From Brumimicrobium mesophilum (lineage in GTDB: Bacteria; Bacteroidota; Bacteroidia; Flavobacteriales_D; Crocinitomicaceae): a stretch of 64,000 nucleotides of DNA. Shown in pieces: positions 26,734-35,953 of this stretch. How positions within the stretch are numbered: the stretch's first letter is position 1; each line of letters opens with the position of its first letter. The translations under genes and the position numbers were made by a program. The notes beneath the pieces were generated by a model. The model saw nothing but the letters and a program-made list of their open reading frames with translations, did no database searches and had not been told where the DNA came from. The DNA is taken from contig NZ_PVSS01000004.1 of assembly GCF_003025005.1 (NCBI RefSeq), forward strand, positions 1 through 64,000, in the 5' to 3' direction.

Positions 26734-28071
26734 TTATAACTTATTGTAATCTACTCCATCAAAATTTCCTGAGCTCATCATTAAAAGCACCATATTGTCT
26801 GTACTCTCGTCTTCGATAAAGTCCAACACTTTTTGAGTTTCGGTTTCTACTTGCACATTTTTGCCAAACGCTTCGTATACATCTTCTCTAGTGATAGGGT
26901 CCAGTTTTTTGTGCTCTACAACCTTCGGACTAAAATAAACCAGTGCTTTGTCGGCAGCTTTCATGGCGTCTTTGTATTGAGGTAGAAACTCTTTCTTTAA
27001 TGACGAAAAAGTATGCAATTCCATACAAGCGACAAGTTTTCTGTCAGTATATTGTTCTTTTACTGCCGAAGTGGTAGCTTTTAGTTTACTTGGAGAATGA
27101 GCGAAATCTTTATAAACAATTCTTTCAGGTGTTTCATTTATTTTTTCCAATCTTTTTCCTGCCCCAGTAAAGTCTTTCATTGCTTCTAAGAAGTCTGTCG
27201 GAGCAATGCCTAAAGCTGCCACTACGTTTAAAGCACCATATAAATTCTGTAAATTATGGGCACCAAATATTTTTAGCGGGAACTTTTTGCCTACATAATG
27301 AAATACAGTACCTTCTTCATTTACATCATATTGAGGAGTAGTGTATGGCACAATTTTCAGTCTATCGATCTGTTTTTCAGCAACTTTTTCAGTGTCAGCG
27401 TCTTGTTCATTGTAAACCAAAATCCCATCGTCTTCAATAACATCACAGAATTGATCAAATTGGTCAACGTAATTGTCATAAGTTGGAAAAACGTTGATAT
27501 GATCCCAAGCAATACCGCTAATTAAGGCAACATGTGGTTTGTATAAATGAAATTTTGGTCTTCTGTCAATAGGAGAACTCAAATATTCATCACCTTCCAA
27601 AATGATGACATCGTTTTCTTCCGTGAGTTTCACCATGCAGTCGTAACTCTCTAATTGAGCTCCAACCATGTAATCTACAGGGAAATCTAAAACTTGCAAC
27701 GCATGTAAAATCATTGATGTAATTGTTGTTTTCCCATGCGAACCGCCTATTACCACACGTTTCTTGTTTTTCGATTGCTCATAAATATACTCAGGATATG
27801 AAAATATTTGCAAACCTAATTCTTTTGCTTTGGCTAGTTCTGGATTGTCTGATCTGGCATGCATTCCTAAAATTACAGCATCTAAATCGGTAGTAATATT
27901 TTCTTCATTCCATCCTATTTGATCAGGAAGAATCCCATCTTTTTTCAATCGACTTTTTGAAGGTTCAAAAATTTCATCATCAGAACCCGTCACAGCGAAT
28001 CCTTTTCTTGATAATGCGATAGCTAAATTGTGCATAGCACTTCCTCCAATGGCGATAAAATGAACTTTCAT
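26734..28071 (-). CDS. mpl: UDP-N-acetylmuramate:L-alanyl-gamma-D-glutamyl-meso-DAP ligase
   Basis: 445 residues of the Mur ligase family. MKVHFIAIGGSAMHNLAIALSRKGFAVTGSDDEIFEPSK is the characteristic Mpl N-terminus (GGSAMHNLA instead of the GIGGIGMS of MurC). The ATP site is VVIGGSHGKTTITSMI, and ILEGDEYLSSPIDRRPKF with HINVFPTYDNY give the central-domain motifs. Mpl re-attaches recycled murein tripeptide to UDP-MurNAc in the cytoplasm. The length fits the family and the ATG at 28071 begins at the conserved strand. It is a single minus-strand gene between a repeat-rich spacer and a divergent outer-membrane protein gene. Confidence 0.93.
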   Translation of the reverse strand: MKVHFIAIGGSAMHNLAIALSRKGFAVTGSDDEIFEPSKSRLKKDGILPDQIGWNEENITTDLDAVILGMHARSDNPELAKAKELGLQIFSYPEYIYEQSKNKKRVVIGGSHGKTTITSMILHALQVLDFPVDYMVGAQLESYDCMVKLTEENDVIILEGDEYLSSPIDRRPKFHLYKPHVALISGIAWDHINVFPTYDNYVDQFDQFCDVIEDDGILVYNEQDADTEKVAEKQIDRLKIVPYTTPQYDVNEEGTVFHYVGKKFPLKIFGAHNLQNLYGALNVVAALGIAPTDFLEAMKDFTGAGKRLEKINETPERIVYKDFAHSPSKLKATTSAVKEQYTDRKLVACMELHTFSSLKKEFLPQYKDAMKAADKALVYFSPKVVEHKKLDPITREDVYEAFGKNVQVETETQKVLDFIEDESTDNMVLLMMSSGNFDGVDYNKL

Positions 28072-28372
28072 AAAATATATTTTTGTAGCATAAAATTAAT
28101 CATCTTTTAGTGCGACTTTGCTGTGAAATTACTTTTCTATTAACTTTTTGGTGTTGATAGAGGAGGTGTAATTTGAGACAATTTTTTAATTCTGTTTATA
28201 AAGCCTTTTTAATAATTAAAAATATTCATTTGACTTTATTCCTTAGCGATGTATATATTCCGATTGAGTTAATGTTTATTAGAAAGTAAAATATGAAAAT
28301 ATACGTCAGTTGTCGTATTGATTAAAAGTGGGGATGTCATGACCTTTGTAGTGAACATTAAAAATTACAATT
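28072..28372. other. Divergent intergenic region between mpl and a barrel gene
   Basis: 301 bp of AT-rich DNA with the start of mpl on one side and the promoter of the barrel gene on the other. Beyond that promoter (28318-28348) nothing is recognised. Confidence 0.5.
28318..28348 (+). promoter_or_regulatory. Near-consensus Bacteroidota promoter of the 28373 gene
   Basis: TTG at 28318-28320, a 20-bp spacer and GACCTTTG at 28341-28348 (one mismatch to TAnnTTTG) lie 24 bp before the ATG at 28373. Confidence 0.5.
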
Positions 28373-28915
28373 ATGAAAAATTTTATTTTATCAATCGTTA
28401 TCGCATTTGGGTTAGGATCAGTAGCTTCGGCACAAACTTATAATGAAGGAGACAATATATTAAATATTGGTATCGGGATAGGTTCTGCATTTAGAACTGG
28501 AACTTCTACATTGCCACCAATTTCTGCATCTTTTGAACATGGTTTTACGGATAAAATAAGTGCAGGTGGTATACTGGCTTATATGGGGTCGAAAGAAGAG
28601 TCTCAATTTGGTTCAACAAAATACATTTATAAATATTCCTATATTATTTTGGGTTTAAGAGGTAGTTACCACTTTTACAATACTGATAAAATTGACGCTT
28701 ATGGAGGAGCAACATTAGGTTATGTAATTGGTAACTCAAGGGTTGAAATTGAAGGGCCAAATTCATTTTTCACACCACAACCAACTTCTGTAAGTGGAGT
28801 AGCTTATGGAATTCATGTCGGAGGGAAATATTACTTTAATGAAAAAGTTGGTGCTTTTGCAGAGTTGGGTTATGGAATGGCTATTTTAAATTTAGGTATA
28901 ACCGTGAAACTTTAA
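28373..28915 (+). CDS. Small outer-membrane beta-barrel protein
   Basis: 180 residues with a clear signal peptide (MKNFILSIVIAFGLGSVASAQ). The mature part has alternating hydrophobic/polar strands and glycine-rich turns (NILNIGIGIGSAFRTG, GGILAYMG, GLRGSYHFY, GVAYGIHVGGKYYFNEKVGAFAELGYGMAILNLGITVKL), ending in a strand as in OmpW/OMP_b-brl type 8-stranded barrels. It resides in the outer membrane. No specific substrate or binding site is visible. It is a single gene with its own promoter and terminator. Confidence 0.82.
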   Translation: MKNFILSIVIAFGLGSVASAQTYNEGDNILNIGIGIGSAFRTGTSTLPPISASFEHGFTDKISAGGILAYMGSKEESQFGSTKYIYKYSYIILGLRGSYHFYNTDKIDAYGGATLGYVIGNSRVEIEGPNSFFTPQPTSVSGVAYGIHVGGKYYFNEKVGAFAELGYGMAILNLGITVKL

Positions 28916-28938
28916 AATTCACAAAAATGATTTTAATT

Positions 28939-28972
28939 AAAGAGAGTTCATATTATATGGCTCTCTTTTTTG
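28939..28972 (+). terminator. Rho-independent terminator of the 28373 barrel gene
   Basis: An 8-bp stem AAAGAGAG (28939-28946) / CTCTCTTT (28961-28968) followed by a T run, 24 bp after the stop. Confidence 0.8.
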
Positions 28973-29027
28973 TTTATTAGAATTAAATCTTGCTTTAAAT
29001 TTTCTGATAAATCCTTACTTTCACGGC

Positions 29028-29771
29028 ATGAAGAAACGACTCTTTTTTCAATGCGCATATGACGGTACAGAATATTCTGGTTGGCAGAAACAACCGGTGG
29101 TGAAAACAATTCAAGGCGCAATTGAAGAAAAATTATCTATGTTATTTGGAAATCAGCCTATAGATATTGTGGGTTGTGGAAGAACAGATGCAGGAGTTCA
29201 TGCCTTGCAATCTTATTTTCATGCGGATTTGGATCCTGTATTCACGAATGATCAATTAAAATATAAATTAAACAACATGCTTCCATTAGCAATCGCAATA
29301 AATGAAATTGTAGATGTTGATGATGAAGCACACGCACGATTCGATGCTACCAAGAGGACGTATCATTATTTTCTACACCAAAAGAAATTGCCCTTTCATC
29401 AAAATGATAGTTGGTTTTATCCATCAGAAATTTCAATCGGGAAAATGAATGAAGCGGCGGCTTATTTAATAGGAAGACAAGATTTTACTTCATTTTCAAA
29501 GTTACACACGGACGTTAACAATAACTTTTGTGAGGTTTATAGTGCAAAATGGGAAGTTATCGGTGATCAATTGCGTTTTGAGGTAAGTGCCAACCGATTT
29601 TTAAGGAATATGGTTCGTGCTATTGTTGGGACTTTATTGGAAGTAGGAAAAGGTAAAATTCCACCTAAAGAAGTCAAAGCAATCATAGCGGCTGAAAATA
29701 GAGGAGAAGCTGGGTGTTCTGTCCCAGCCAAAGGTTTGTTTTTGCAGAATATTGAGTATCCTTATTTATAG
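29028..29771 (+). CDS. truA: tRNA pseudouridine(38-40) synthase TruA
   Basis: 247 residues with the TruA hallmarks. FFQCAYDGTEYSGWQKQP opens the protein, VGCGRTDAGVHALQSYFHAD contains the catalytic Asp in GRTDAGVHA, FDATKRTYHYFL is the central strand, and RFEVSANRFLRNMVRAIVGTLLEVGKGK is the C-terminal motif. The enzyme makes pseudouridine at positions 38-40 of the tRNA anticodon arm. Length and start (ATG at 29028) fit the family. It is a single gene between a terminator and a repeat block. Confidence 0.96.
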   Translation: MKKRLFFQCAYDGTEYSGWQKQPVVKTIQGAIEEKLSMLFGNQPIDIVGCGRTDAGVHALQSYFHADLDPVFTNDQLKYKLNNMLPLAIAINEIVDVDDEAHARFDATKRTYHYFLHQKKLPFHQNDSWFYPSEISIGKMNEAAAYLIGRQDFTSFSKLHTDVNNNFCEVYSAKWEVIGDQLRFEVSANRFLRNMVRAIVGTLLEVGKGKIPPKEVKAIIAAENRGEAGCSVPAKGLFLQNIEYPYL

Positions 29772-29785
29772 ATGTAGTCCTGATT

Positions 29786-29902
29786 GATTACTCTTGTTCT
29801 CGATACTAATTCTTACGCCGATTGTTATCGGCAGTAAGAATTCACTCGAACTGACGAGAGTCGATACAAAATATCGGTAGCAAGAATTCACTCCAACTGC
29901 CA
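29786..29902. repeat. Partial copy of the nested palindromic repeat
   Basis: Bases 29786-29857 match the right half of the 26367-26499 element (TACTCTTGTTCTCGATAC, then the TTCTTAC/GTAAGAA hairpin and CACTCGAACTGACG) with a few substitutions. A second degenerate copy of the right end follows at 29873-29902 (ATCGGTAGCAAGAATTCAC, then TCCAACTGCC). The left half is missing, so this is a truncated, tandemly decayed member of the family, 15 bp after truA. Confidence 0.75.
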
Positions 29903-30011
29903 GAAAGCTTCAAATTCAATTTTGATTGATGTTTTTTCATTTCAAAGGGGGAATTCTAACTTGAACTTTTTATATTCGTTCAATATTAGTCCTTATTCAT
30001 AAACTGAATTG

Positions 30012-30836
30012 ATGAAAACACTACTTATAACAGGTTTTACATTGTTTTTTGCTGTGGCCATAAATGCGCAAGGATGGTTATCACAAGGGGCTCGTGTTGC
30101 AGCAATGGCAAATAATGGTGTGACTTTGATTGATGCTTTTTCTTATCATCATAATCCTGGAGCGTTGGGTTTTATTGAAGAAGGTAGTGCAGGAATTTCC
30201 TATGAAAGTCGATATGCGCTTAAAGAGTTACAAACACAAAGTGTTGCCGCAGCAGTTCCTTTAAAGGTTGGCGTTATTTCGGTAGGTGGACAATTTTACG
30301 GATACGATACATACAGAACAAACAGAGCTGGGTTGGGTTATAGTATGAGATTATCAGATAAAATTGCCGCTGGTATTCAAATCAATTATTTAAGTACACG
30401 ATTAGATCCGGCCTATGGAATTAAGCATGGTGTGAGTGCGGAATTTGGAGCTTTAGCAAAATTAACTGATAGGGTTAATTTAGGTTTTTCTGTTGTGAAT
30501 ATTGGAAGGACGGAACTATCAGAATACAAAAACGATAGATACGGAACTATTTTAAGATTAGGTATTTCGTATCAGTTACTTGAAGAATTAATTTTAGTTT
30601 CAGAAATAGAACAAGAGATTAATTTTGATACAAGATTGAGAGCAGGAATAGAATATCATCCAATCGATTTATTGTACATCCGAGCAGGAGTCCAAGGAGC
30701 ACCGATGGACTTCGCATTTGGCTTTGGTTTGAATTATGAAAGGTTCAAATTGGATTTATCAACGCAGTACAATCAAATTCTTGGTTGGACTCCTGCAGCT
30801 TCATTTGTATTGGACTTTTATACACCTAAAAAATAA
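30012..30836 (+). CDS. PorV/PorQ-like outer-membrane barrel protein
   Basis: About 274 residues from the ATG at 30012, with a signal peptide (MKTLLITGFTLFFAVAINAQG). The mature start GARVAAMANNGVTLIDAFSYHHNPGALGFIEEGSAGISYESRYALKEL is the hallmark of the PorV/PorQ/UPF0164 barrels linked to type IX secretion in Bacteroidota. Strands continue to ASFVLDFYTPKK. PorV proper shuttles T9SS cargo, but this smaller member may be a paralogue of unknown duty. Its stop overlaps the next ATG by one base, so the two genes are translationally coupled. Confidence 0.78.
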   Translation: MKTLLITGFTLFFAVAINAQGWLSQGARVAAMANNGVTLIDAFSYHHNPGALGFIEEGSAGISYESRYALKELQTQSVAAAVPLKVGVISVGGQFYGYDTYRTNRAGLGYSMRLSDKIAAGIQINYLSTRLDPAYGIKHGVSAEFGALAKLTDRVNLGFSVVNIGRTELSEYKNDRYGTILRLGISYQLLEELILVSEIEQEINFDTRLRAGIEYHPIDLLYIRAGVQGAPMDFAFGFGLNYERFKLDLSTQYNQILGWTPAASFVLDFYTPKK

Positions 30837-32911
30837 TGAGGTTTCTTTTAGTCATATCGCTTACTTTAATCTTCTCCTCTGTATTTGGTCAATCCAAGAA
30901 TGAAGTTATCCAACAAAGAATTGAGTTTATTGCTCAGGATTTAGAAGCTGAAGAAATTTCCTTAGAAGATGTTTTTGATGTGTTGAATAACTATTACGAC
31001 AATCCATTGAATTTAAATGTTGCGACAAAAGAAGAGCTTCAACAATTATTACTTGTAAATGACTTTCAAATTAATTCACTTTTAAAAGCTAGAGATGAAA
31101 AAGGTGCTTTTAATACAATTTTCGAAATTAATGAAATTGAGTTTTGGGATCTAATCACGTTGGAAAATATTCTACCATTTGTCATGGTCTCCAAAGTTGA
31201 AGAAAAAGAGAGTGGAAGTCTAAAAAAATACTTGAAAGAAGGAAAAGTTGAAGCGTTTTTTAGGTATCAACGAAATATCGAAGACAAAGCTGGATACGCT
31301 GATGTTACTGATGAAGAGAGAGAGGAAAGTAGCAAATATTATTGGGGTGATCCAAATAAATTGTATTCTAGAATAAGATATACTCACAGCACCGATTTCA
31401 GTATTGGAGTTACCATGGAAAAGGATCCTGGTGAACAACTTTTTGGTAAAACTCAACCTAAGGGATTCGATTTCTATAGTGCCCATGCCTATTATAGCGG
31501 AAGTAAATTTCTACGAAAAGCTGTAATTGGAGATTATCAAGTGCAATTTGGTCAAGGGTTAGCTATGTGGACGGGTTATGGATTCAGTAAAACAGCAGAT
31601 GCAACTTCAGCAAGAAAAAATGCCAGAGGAATAAGACCGTATACTTCAACGGATGAAGTGAGATTTATGCGTGGAGCTGCTGTAGAATTGGGTGTGAAGA
31701 ATTTTTCATTTACAACATGGGTTTCATACAAAGGCGCGGATGGTTCTGTTGAAATGTTAGATACCTTAGATTCTGAGGAGGCGAGGTTGGCTTCTTCCAT
31801 CAACTTGACTGGAACTCACCGAACAACTTCAGAACTTGAAAGACAAAACAGTTTACAGGAATTGATTTATGGCGGAAATATTAAATATGAAAACCGAAAT
31901 TTTCAAGTGGGATTAACAGCTGTACAACAAGCGTATGACGCCTTTTATCAAAGAGCTGATAGATTAGTCAATAAATATCAATTCGCGGGTAAAGAATTAT
32001 TGAATTTAAGTGCAGACTATTCATATATCTACAGAAATTTAAGTGTTTACGGAGAAGTTTCCCAAAGTAGAAGTTCTAACGCTGTTGCTATATTACAAGG
32101 TGTTTCTGTGGCCATGGGGAAACGTGCTTCATTAACCGCTTTGTATAGAAACTATCCAAAAGATTATCATACATTTTATGCCCAAGGATTTGGAGATGGG
32201 AGCAATACCAATAACGAATCTGGAATTTACTTGGGTGGTTCATTCAAATTGAATAAAGAATGGAGTTTAAATTCATATGTTGACTTTTTTAAGTCTCCGT
32301 GGTTGAAATTTAGAGTGGATAGTCCGAGTGAAGGACATGAAGTTTTGGGCCAACTTAGCTATAGACCAAGTCCGCGATTTGAAACTTATTTAAGGGTTCG
32401 TGAAAAGGATAAGATGATTAACGCCAGTATTTATGAAGGAAATATTCGTCCAATTGAGCGCTATAAACAAAGGAAATATCAATTTGGATTAACAACAGAC
32501 TTGGGTTCTGGTTGGAAATGGAGATCAAGAATTGATTATGTAACAGATCAGCGTGAAAGCACAGGAAAACAAGATGGATTTGCTTTAACACAAGATTTAC
32601 TTTACAGAAGTAAGAAATTCCCACTTGAACTTTCTTTGCGTTATGCAATTTTCAATACAGATAGCTACGAAACAAGGGTTTATTCTTATGAATACAATTT
32701 AGAAAACGTGTTCAGTATTCCAGCATATTTCAACAAGGGAAGTAGGTCTTACGTAATGCTCAGATATACGTTCTTTAATGAGAAATGTGATTTATGGTTG
32801 CGTTATGCGGCTTTTGTTTACAATCAAGAAGAAACTTTGAGCAGCGGAACTGAAGAAATTACTGGTAATGTAAAAAGTGAAGTTGGAGTTCAGTTGAGGG
32901 TGAGATTGTAA
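30836..32911 (+). CDS. Helix-hairpin-helix domain outer-membrane protein
   Basis: 691 residues with a signal peptide (MRFLLVISLTLIFSSVFGQ), then a ComEA-like helix-hairpin-helix region (about 45-115: NPLNLNVATKEELQQLLLVNDFQINSLLKARDEKGAF). A long series of amphipathic strands to the C-terminus (ends VGVQLRVRL) predicts a large outer-membrane barrel. This architecture recurs in Bacteroidota, usually annotated only as helix-hairpin-helix protein. DNA contact in the periplasm is possible but unproven. It is coupled to the PorV/PorQ-like gene by a one-base overlap, which suggests joint function at the outer membrane. Confidence 0.78.
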   Translation: MRFLLVISLTLIFSSVFGQSKNEVIQQRIEFIAQDLEAEEISLEDVFDVLNNYYDNPLNLNVATKEELQQLLLVNDFQINSLLKARDEKGAFNTIFEINEIEFWDLITLENILPFVMVSKVEEKESGSLKKYLKEGKVEAFFRYQRNIEDKAGYADVTDEEREESSKYYWGDPNKLYSRIRYTHSTDFSIGVTMEKDPGEQLFGKTQPKGFDFYSAHAYYSGSKFLRKAVIGDYQVQFGQGLAMWTGYGFSKTADATSARKNARGIRPYTSTDEVRFMRGAAVELGVKNFSFTTWVSYKGADGSVEMLDTLDSEEARLASSINLTGTHRTTSELERQNSLQELIYGGNIKYENRNFQVGLTAVQQAYDAFYQRADRLVNKYQFAGKELLNLSADYSYIYRNLSVYGEVSQSRSSNAVAILQGVSVAMGKRASLTALYRNYPKDYHTFYAQGFGDGSNTNNESGIYLGGSFKLNKEWSLNSYVDFFKSPWLKFRVDSPSEGHEVLGQLSYRPSPRFETYLRVREKDKMINASIYEGNIRPIERYKQRKYQFGLTTDLGSGWKWRSRIDYVTDQRESTGKQDGFALTQDLLYRSKKFPLELSLRYAIFNTDSYETRVYSYEYNLENVFSIPAYFNKGSRSYVMLRYTFFNEKCDLWLRYAAFVYNQEETLSSGTEEITGNVKSEVGVQLRVRL

Positions 32912-33155
32912 TGATGTACGATGAATGTTGAGTGTTGTAATTTGTACTTCCCTAGGACAATACCCGTAAATAGCGTTGACCGTTTTTGTTAAAATCCTCA
33001 ACTTACTATTTCCATCCCAATCGGAGAATTTTGATCCAGAGGTTTTTCTCTTGGACCTTCACAAAATCTCTGCTGCTTCCCGCGACTCTGCGAAATTATT
33101 ATTTTCATTTTTCTATGAGACCTTTGCGAAACCTCCTTTCGTTTGCGGTTCATCC

Positions 33156-33632
33156 CTAAATCTCTAGGTCGCTCTTCTCCAAAACATCCCAAGTGTGATC
33201 GGCAAGCAATTGAACGGTTGCAACGAATTCAAAAGTCTTTTTAGATCTTCCCCATTGGTCGGGAGCAATAAGAGAAAGTAAATATGTTTTATCGTCCTTT
33301 TGATAAAGGTGATAGATATGGTTAATCAAAGGTTCGAAGCGCATTTGAGCTCCATAAATTTTCTCTGATATCGTTTTTCTATCTTGCAATCCTTTCGCTT
33401 GATTAGCCAAAAAGTTCATTTGCTCATAAAGCTGCTTTAGTTGCATATCTGTTTGATGTTCCATAGCATTCAAGGCACGACTTTTCAATTTACCTTCATC
33501 TTCGGGTTTTACCAATGCGCTTCCTGGAGTATGCGGGTAAGGAAGATTATGAGGATTTTCCGTAATATGGTCTGGATCTATCGGGTTAATAAATTCGGGA
33601 TTCTTGTTTTCGTCTTCCTTGTTTTTGGACAT
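33156..33632 (-). CDS. DUF2452 family protein
   Basis: 158 residues matching DUF2452 throughout. Features are the N-terminal FINPIDPDHITENPHNLPYPHTPGSALVKPEDEGKLKSRALNAMEHQTDMQL segment, a helical middle (LYEQMNFLANQAKGLQDRKTISEKIY) and a C-terminal LLSLIAPDQWG. The family is common in Bacteroidota and of unknown function. No signal peptide or catalytic motif is seen, so it is probably cytoplasmic. It stands alone, divergent from fabI. The preceding spacer 32912-33155 holds degenerate CTGCG/TTTGCG-rich DNA of a kind often found between Bacteroidota genes. Confidence 0.82.
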   Translation of the reverse strand: MSKNKEDENKNPEFINPIDPDHITENPHNLPYPHTPGSALVKPEDEGKLKSRALNAMEHQTDMQLKQLYEQMNFLANQAKGLQDRKTISEKIYGAQMRFEPLINHIYHLYQKDDKTYLLSLIAPDQWGRSKKTFEFVATVQLLADHTWDVLEKSDLEI

Positions 33633-33719
33633 GATTTTTATCTTTTTGCGCTTTGAAGGTATAACACGAAGATACCATTTTGGTTCAGAAGTTTAATGTG
33701 TTTTTCTAATTGTTTTATA

Positions 33720-33752
33720 TTGGAACTTTATTAATTAAGTTTTCTATTTTTG
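33720..33752 (+). promoter_or_regulatory. Bacteroidota-type promoter of fabI
   Basis: TTG at 33720-33722 and TATTTTTG at 33745-33752, separated by 22 bp, lie 28 bp before the fabI ATG at 33779. Confidence 0.6.
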
Positions 33753-33778
33753 CAGGTGAATGAAATTTAAATTATAAC

Positions 33779-34594
33779 ATGGCGAATAATATACTAAAAG
33801 GTAAGCGTGGAATTATTTTTGGCGCATTGAATGAGAAGTCAATAGCTTGGAAAGTGGCCGAACTAGCTCATGCAGAAGGAGCGGAGTTTGTTTTGACAAA
33901 TGCACCTATCGCAATGCGAATGGGAGAAATCAACAATTTGGCTGAGAAAACAAATAGTCAAATTATTCCGGCAGATGCAACTAGCGATGAAGATTTAGAA
34001 AACTTGATTGAAAAATCAATGGAAATTCTTGGTGGTAAAATAGACTTTATCTTACACTCAATTGGAATGTCACCAAATGTAAGAAAAGGTAAGCATTACA
34101 CCGAAATAAACTATAAATTTTACAGTCAAAGTTTAGATGTTTCAGCAACTTCTTTACACAAAGTATTGGCTATTTCCATGAAAAAAGAGGCAATTAGCGA
34201 ATGGGGTTCTGTTTTAGCTTTGACATATATCGGTGCACAACGAATTTTCCCTGATTATAATGATATGGCAGATGCAAAATCTTTATTAGAATCAATTTCT
34301 CGTAGTTTCGGATATCATTATGGAATCAAAAACAAAGTGAGGGTAAATACAATTTCTCAATCACCAACTGCAACAACTGCAGGTGAAGGAATTAAAGGAT
34401 TTAATGAATTTATTACATTCAGTGATAAAATGAGTCCATTAGGAAATGCAACGGCAGAAGCATGTGCAGAATACTGTGTGTCTATGTTCTCTGATTACAC
34501 AAGATATGTTACGATGCAAAATCTTTTCCATGATGGAGGATTTAGCTCAACTGGAGTAACTCAAGAAGTAGTAGATAAATTTGCAGAAGAGTAA
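33779..34594 (+). CDS. fabI: Enoyl-[acyl-carrier-protein] reductase (NADH) FabI
   Basis: 271 residues of the FabI type of short-chain reductase. The N-terminus LKGKRGIIFGALNEKSIAWKVAELA binds the dinucleotide. DFILHSIGMSP is the middle strand, and Y150-x9-Y160-x6-K167 (TYIGAQRIFPDYNDMADAK) is the FabI-specific catalytic triad spacing. ISQSPTATTAGEGIKGF is the substrate-loop region. It performs the last reduction of each fatty-acid elongation cycle. It has its own promoter and terminator, and length and start fit the family. Confidence 0.95.
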   Translation: MANNILKGKRGIIFGALNEKSIAWKVAELAHAEGAEFVLTNAPIAMRMGEINNLAEKTNSQIIPADATSDEDLENLIEKSMEILGGKIDFILHSIGMSPNVRKGKHYTEINYKFYSQSLDVSATSLHKVLAISMKKEAISEWGSVLALTYIGAQRIFPDYNDMADAKSLLESISRSFGYHYGIKNKVRVNTISQSPTATTAGEGIKGFNEFITFSDKMSPLGNATAEACAEYCVSMFSDYTRYVTMQNLFHDGGFSSTGVTQEVVDKFAEE

Positions 34595-34617
34595 ATTTCC
34601 GAAATATTATTATTATG

Positions 34618-34648
34618 AAAGGATGCTGAAAGGTGTCCTTTTTTTTTG
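34618..34648 (+). terminator. Rho-independent terminator of fabI
   Basis: AAAGGA (34618-34623) pairs with TCCTTT (34636-34641), followed by a run of T, 23 bp after the fabI stop. Confidence 0.75.
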
Positions 34649-34720
34649 TTTGCTATTTATTGAGTTATTAATCTAAGATCAGAAAAATATAAAGAGAATA
34701 ATTCCTATTTTATTCAAATA

Positions 34721-34780
34721 AGTGGTTGAAACCACTATTGGATATCTCAGCATTTCAATTAGTGAGGGATGAATCCCTCA
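34721..34780. repeat. Two small perfect hairpins
   Basis: AGTGGTT-GA-AACCACT (34721-34736) and TGAGGGAT-GA-ATCCCTCA (34763-34780) are two perfect stems with 2-nt loops, separated by 26 bp. The second is framed by AATT on both sides. No T runs follow. Paired mini-hairpins like these often belong to REP-type families; a second copy is not seen here. Confidence 0.5.
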
Positions 34781-34915
34781 TCAATTGGTTTTTATCGTAA
34801 AATGAGAGTTCTTAAAAATAAGAGATCAAGGATTTGAGTTTTAAACACGATTGTTGAGGGTTTAGAGAATAATAATAATCTATTTACTATTTTAGAGAAA
34901 ATTATTTTATTAACT

Positions 34916-35407
34916 ATGAAAGCAACCAAAGCAATAAAAACTAAATTTCTATTGATTTTAATTTCCTTAACATTTTGTTTATCAGGTTGTAATGGTGAGA
35001 GTTTTCAAAAGAAAGAAATTGAAGATTTCATTGGAACATGGGAATTACAAGGACGCTCAATGTTCGATGGAATAAAAATTAAAATAATCAAGAACAAACA
35101 GGGTGAGTTGAAGGGAGAGATCTTATCGCTCAACAATAATAAATTCGTAAAAATGTTTGCCGAGTCAAATGATTCATGGGTGAGTTCAATTACTAGAAAA
35201 TCCAATTATGAATTTAAATTAGTTGAAAAGAAATTAGGAAGTGCTCTATTCTCAGTATATGGATTGGACACATCCACAGAATTTAAGGCTCAATTTATTG
35301 ATGAAAACACAATTGGCTTGAGCTCTGAAAGCGGAAACCCTCAGAATTCTTCTGTAAAATACATTAGAATTACTTTAAGTGAAAAAACAAGTGTAACAAA
35401 ACCTTAA
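34916..35407 (+). CDS. Putative lipoprotein with lipocalin-like fold
   Basis: 163 residues with a lipoprotein signal (FLLILISLTFCLSGC, Cys25). The mature part IEDFIGTWELQG...IKIKIIKNKQGELKGEIL...GLDTSTEFKAQFIDENTIGLSS has the GTW opening and strand pattern of lipocalin-like or DUF2147-like beta barrels. It would be anchored in the envelope. No ligand can be named. It lies 28 bp upstream of another exported small protein gene, so the two probably share a transcript. Confidence 0.6.
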   Translation: MKATKAIKTKFLLILISLTFCLSGCNGESFQKKEIEDFIGTWELQGRSMFDGIKIKIIKNKQGELKGEILSLNNNKFVKMFAESNDSWVSSITRKSNYEFKLVEKKLGSALFSVYGLDTSTEFKAQFIDENTIGLSSESGNPQNSSVKYIRITLSEKTSVTKP

Positions 35408-35435
35408 TGTCATGTTATATTTTTAAATCTACGCT

Positions 35436-35918
35436 ATGAAAAAAATAATTTTATCCTTGAGCATTTTGCTATTTGTTGGAGTTTCCTATTCTCAGTGTCC
35501 TGTTAAGTACCCCAATGAGATAACTATTAATTTGATTGGAGGAGGGGCCAATTATGGTGGTTATAGTCTCAAAATGTTTGGTAAAGACGCAGAAAAACTC
35601 AAAGATGCTTTAATTACAGAATATCCAAAATACAAGCTTAGAGGTTCAAGGTATGTAATTAAGGATGTTATTATTCCCGGTATTGAGGAATCGATAACTC
35701 TTCAAATATATCAAGGAAAGCATGAGATTAATGACAGTACAACAACCTTTAGTTCATTTAAGAACATTGAGGAGAAAAAAAAGTATTTGTTGAAGCTAGA
35801 GCAAAATCAAAGTTTGGGAGTTTATGTCTATTTCAAAAAGAAGAGGAAAAACGCATTCAAAGAAATTGAAGAAGCTAAAATAGCCAAGGCATACTTTGAA
35901 TCGCTTTACAAAGCATAG
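35436..35918 (+). CDS. Exported hypothetical protein
   Basis: 160 residues with a signal peptide (MKKIILSLSILLFVGVSYSQ). The mature part is mixed alpha/beta, begins CPVKYPNEITINLIGGGANYGGYSLKMFGKDAEKLKDALI, and has a lysine-rich C-terminal helix (KKKRKNAFKEIEEAKIAKAYFESLYKA). I do not recognise the family. It probably forms a two-gene unit with the lipoprotein gene at 34916, closed by a strong bidirectional terminator. Confidence 0.6.
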   Translation: MKKIILSLSILLFVGVSYSQCPVKYPNEITINLIGGGANYGGYSLKMFGKDAEKLKDALITEYPKYKLRGSRYVIKDVIIPGIEESITLQIYQGKHEINDSTTTFSSFKNIEEKKKYLLKLEQNQSLGVYVYFKKKRKNAFKEIEEAKIAKAYFESLYKA

Positions 35919-35953
35919 GGATTTAATTTCTTTCTAATTTAATTCTAAAAAAC

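Noticed and set aside
32912-33155. CTGCG/TTTGCG-rich spacer with short open frames on both strands
   Set aside because: The frames look like read-through of a degenerate intergenic repeat type common in the phylum; none has protein-like composition.
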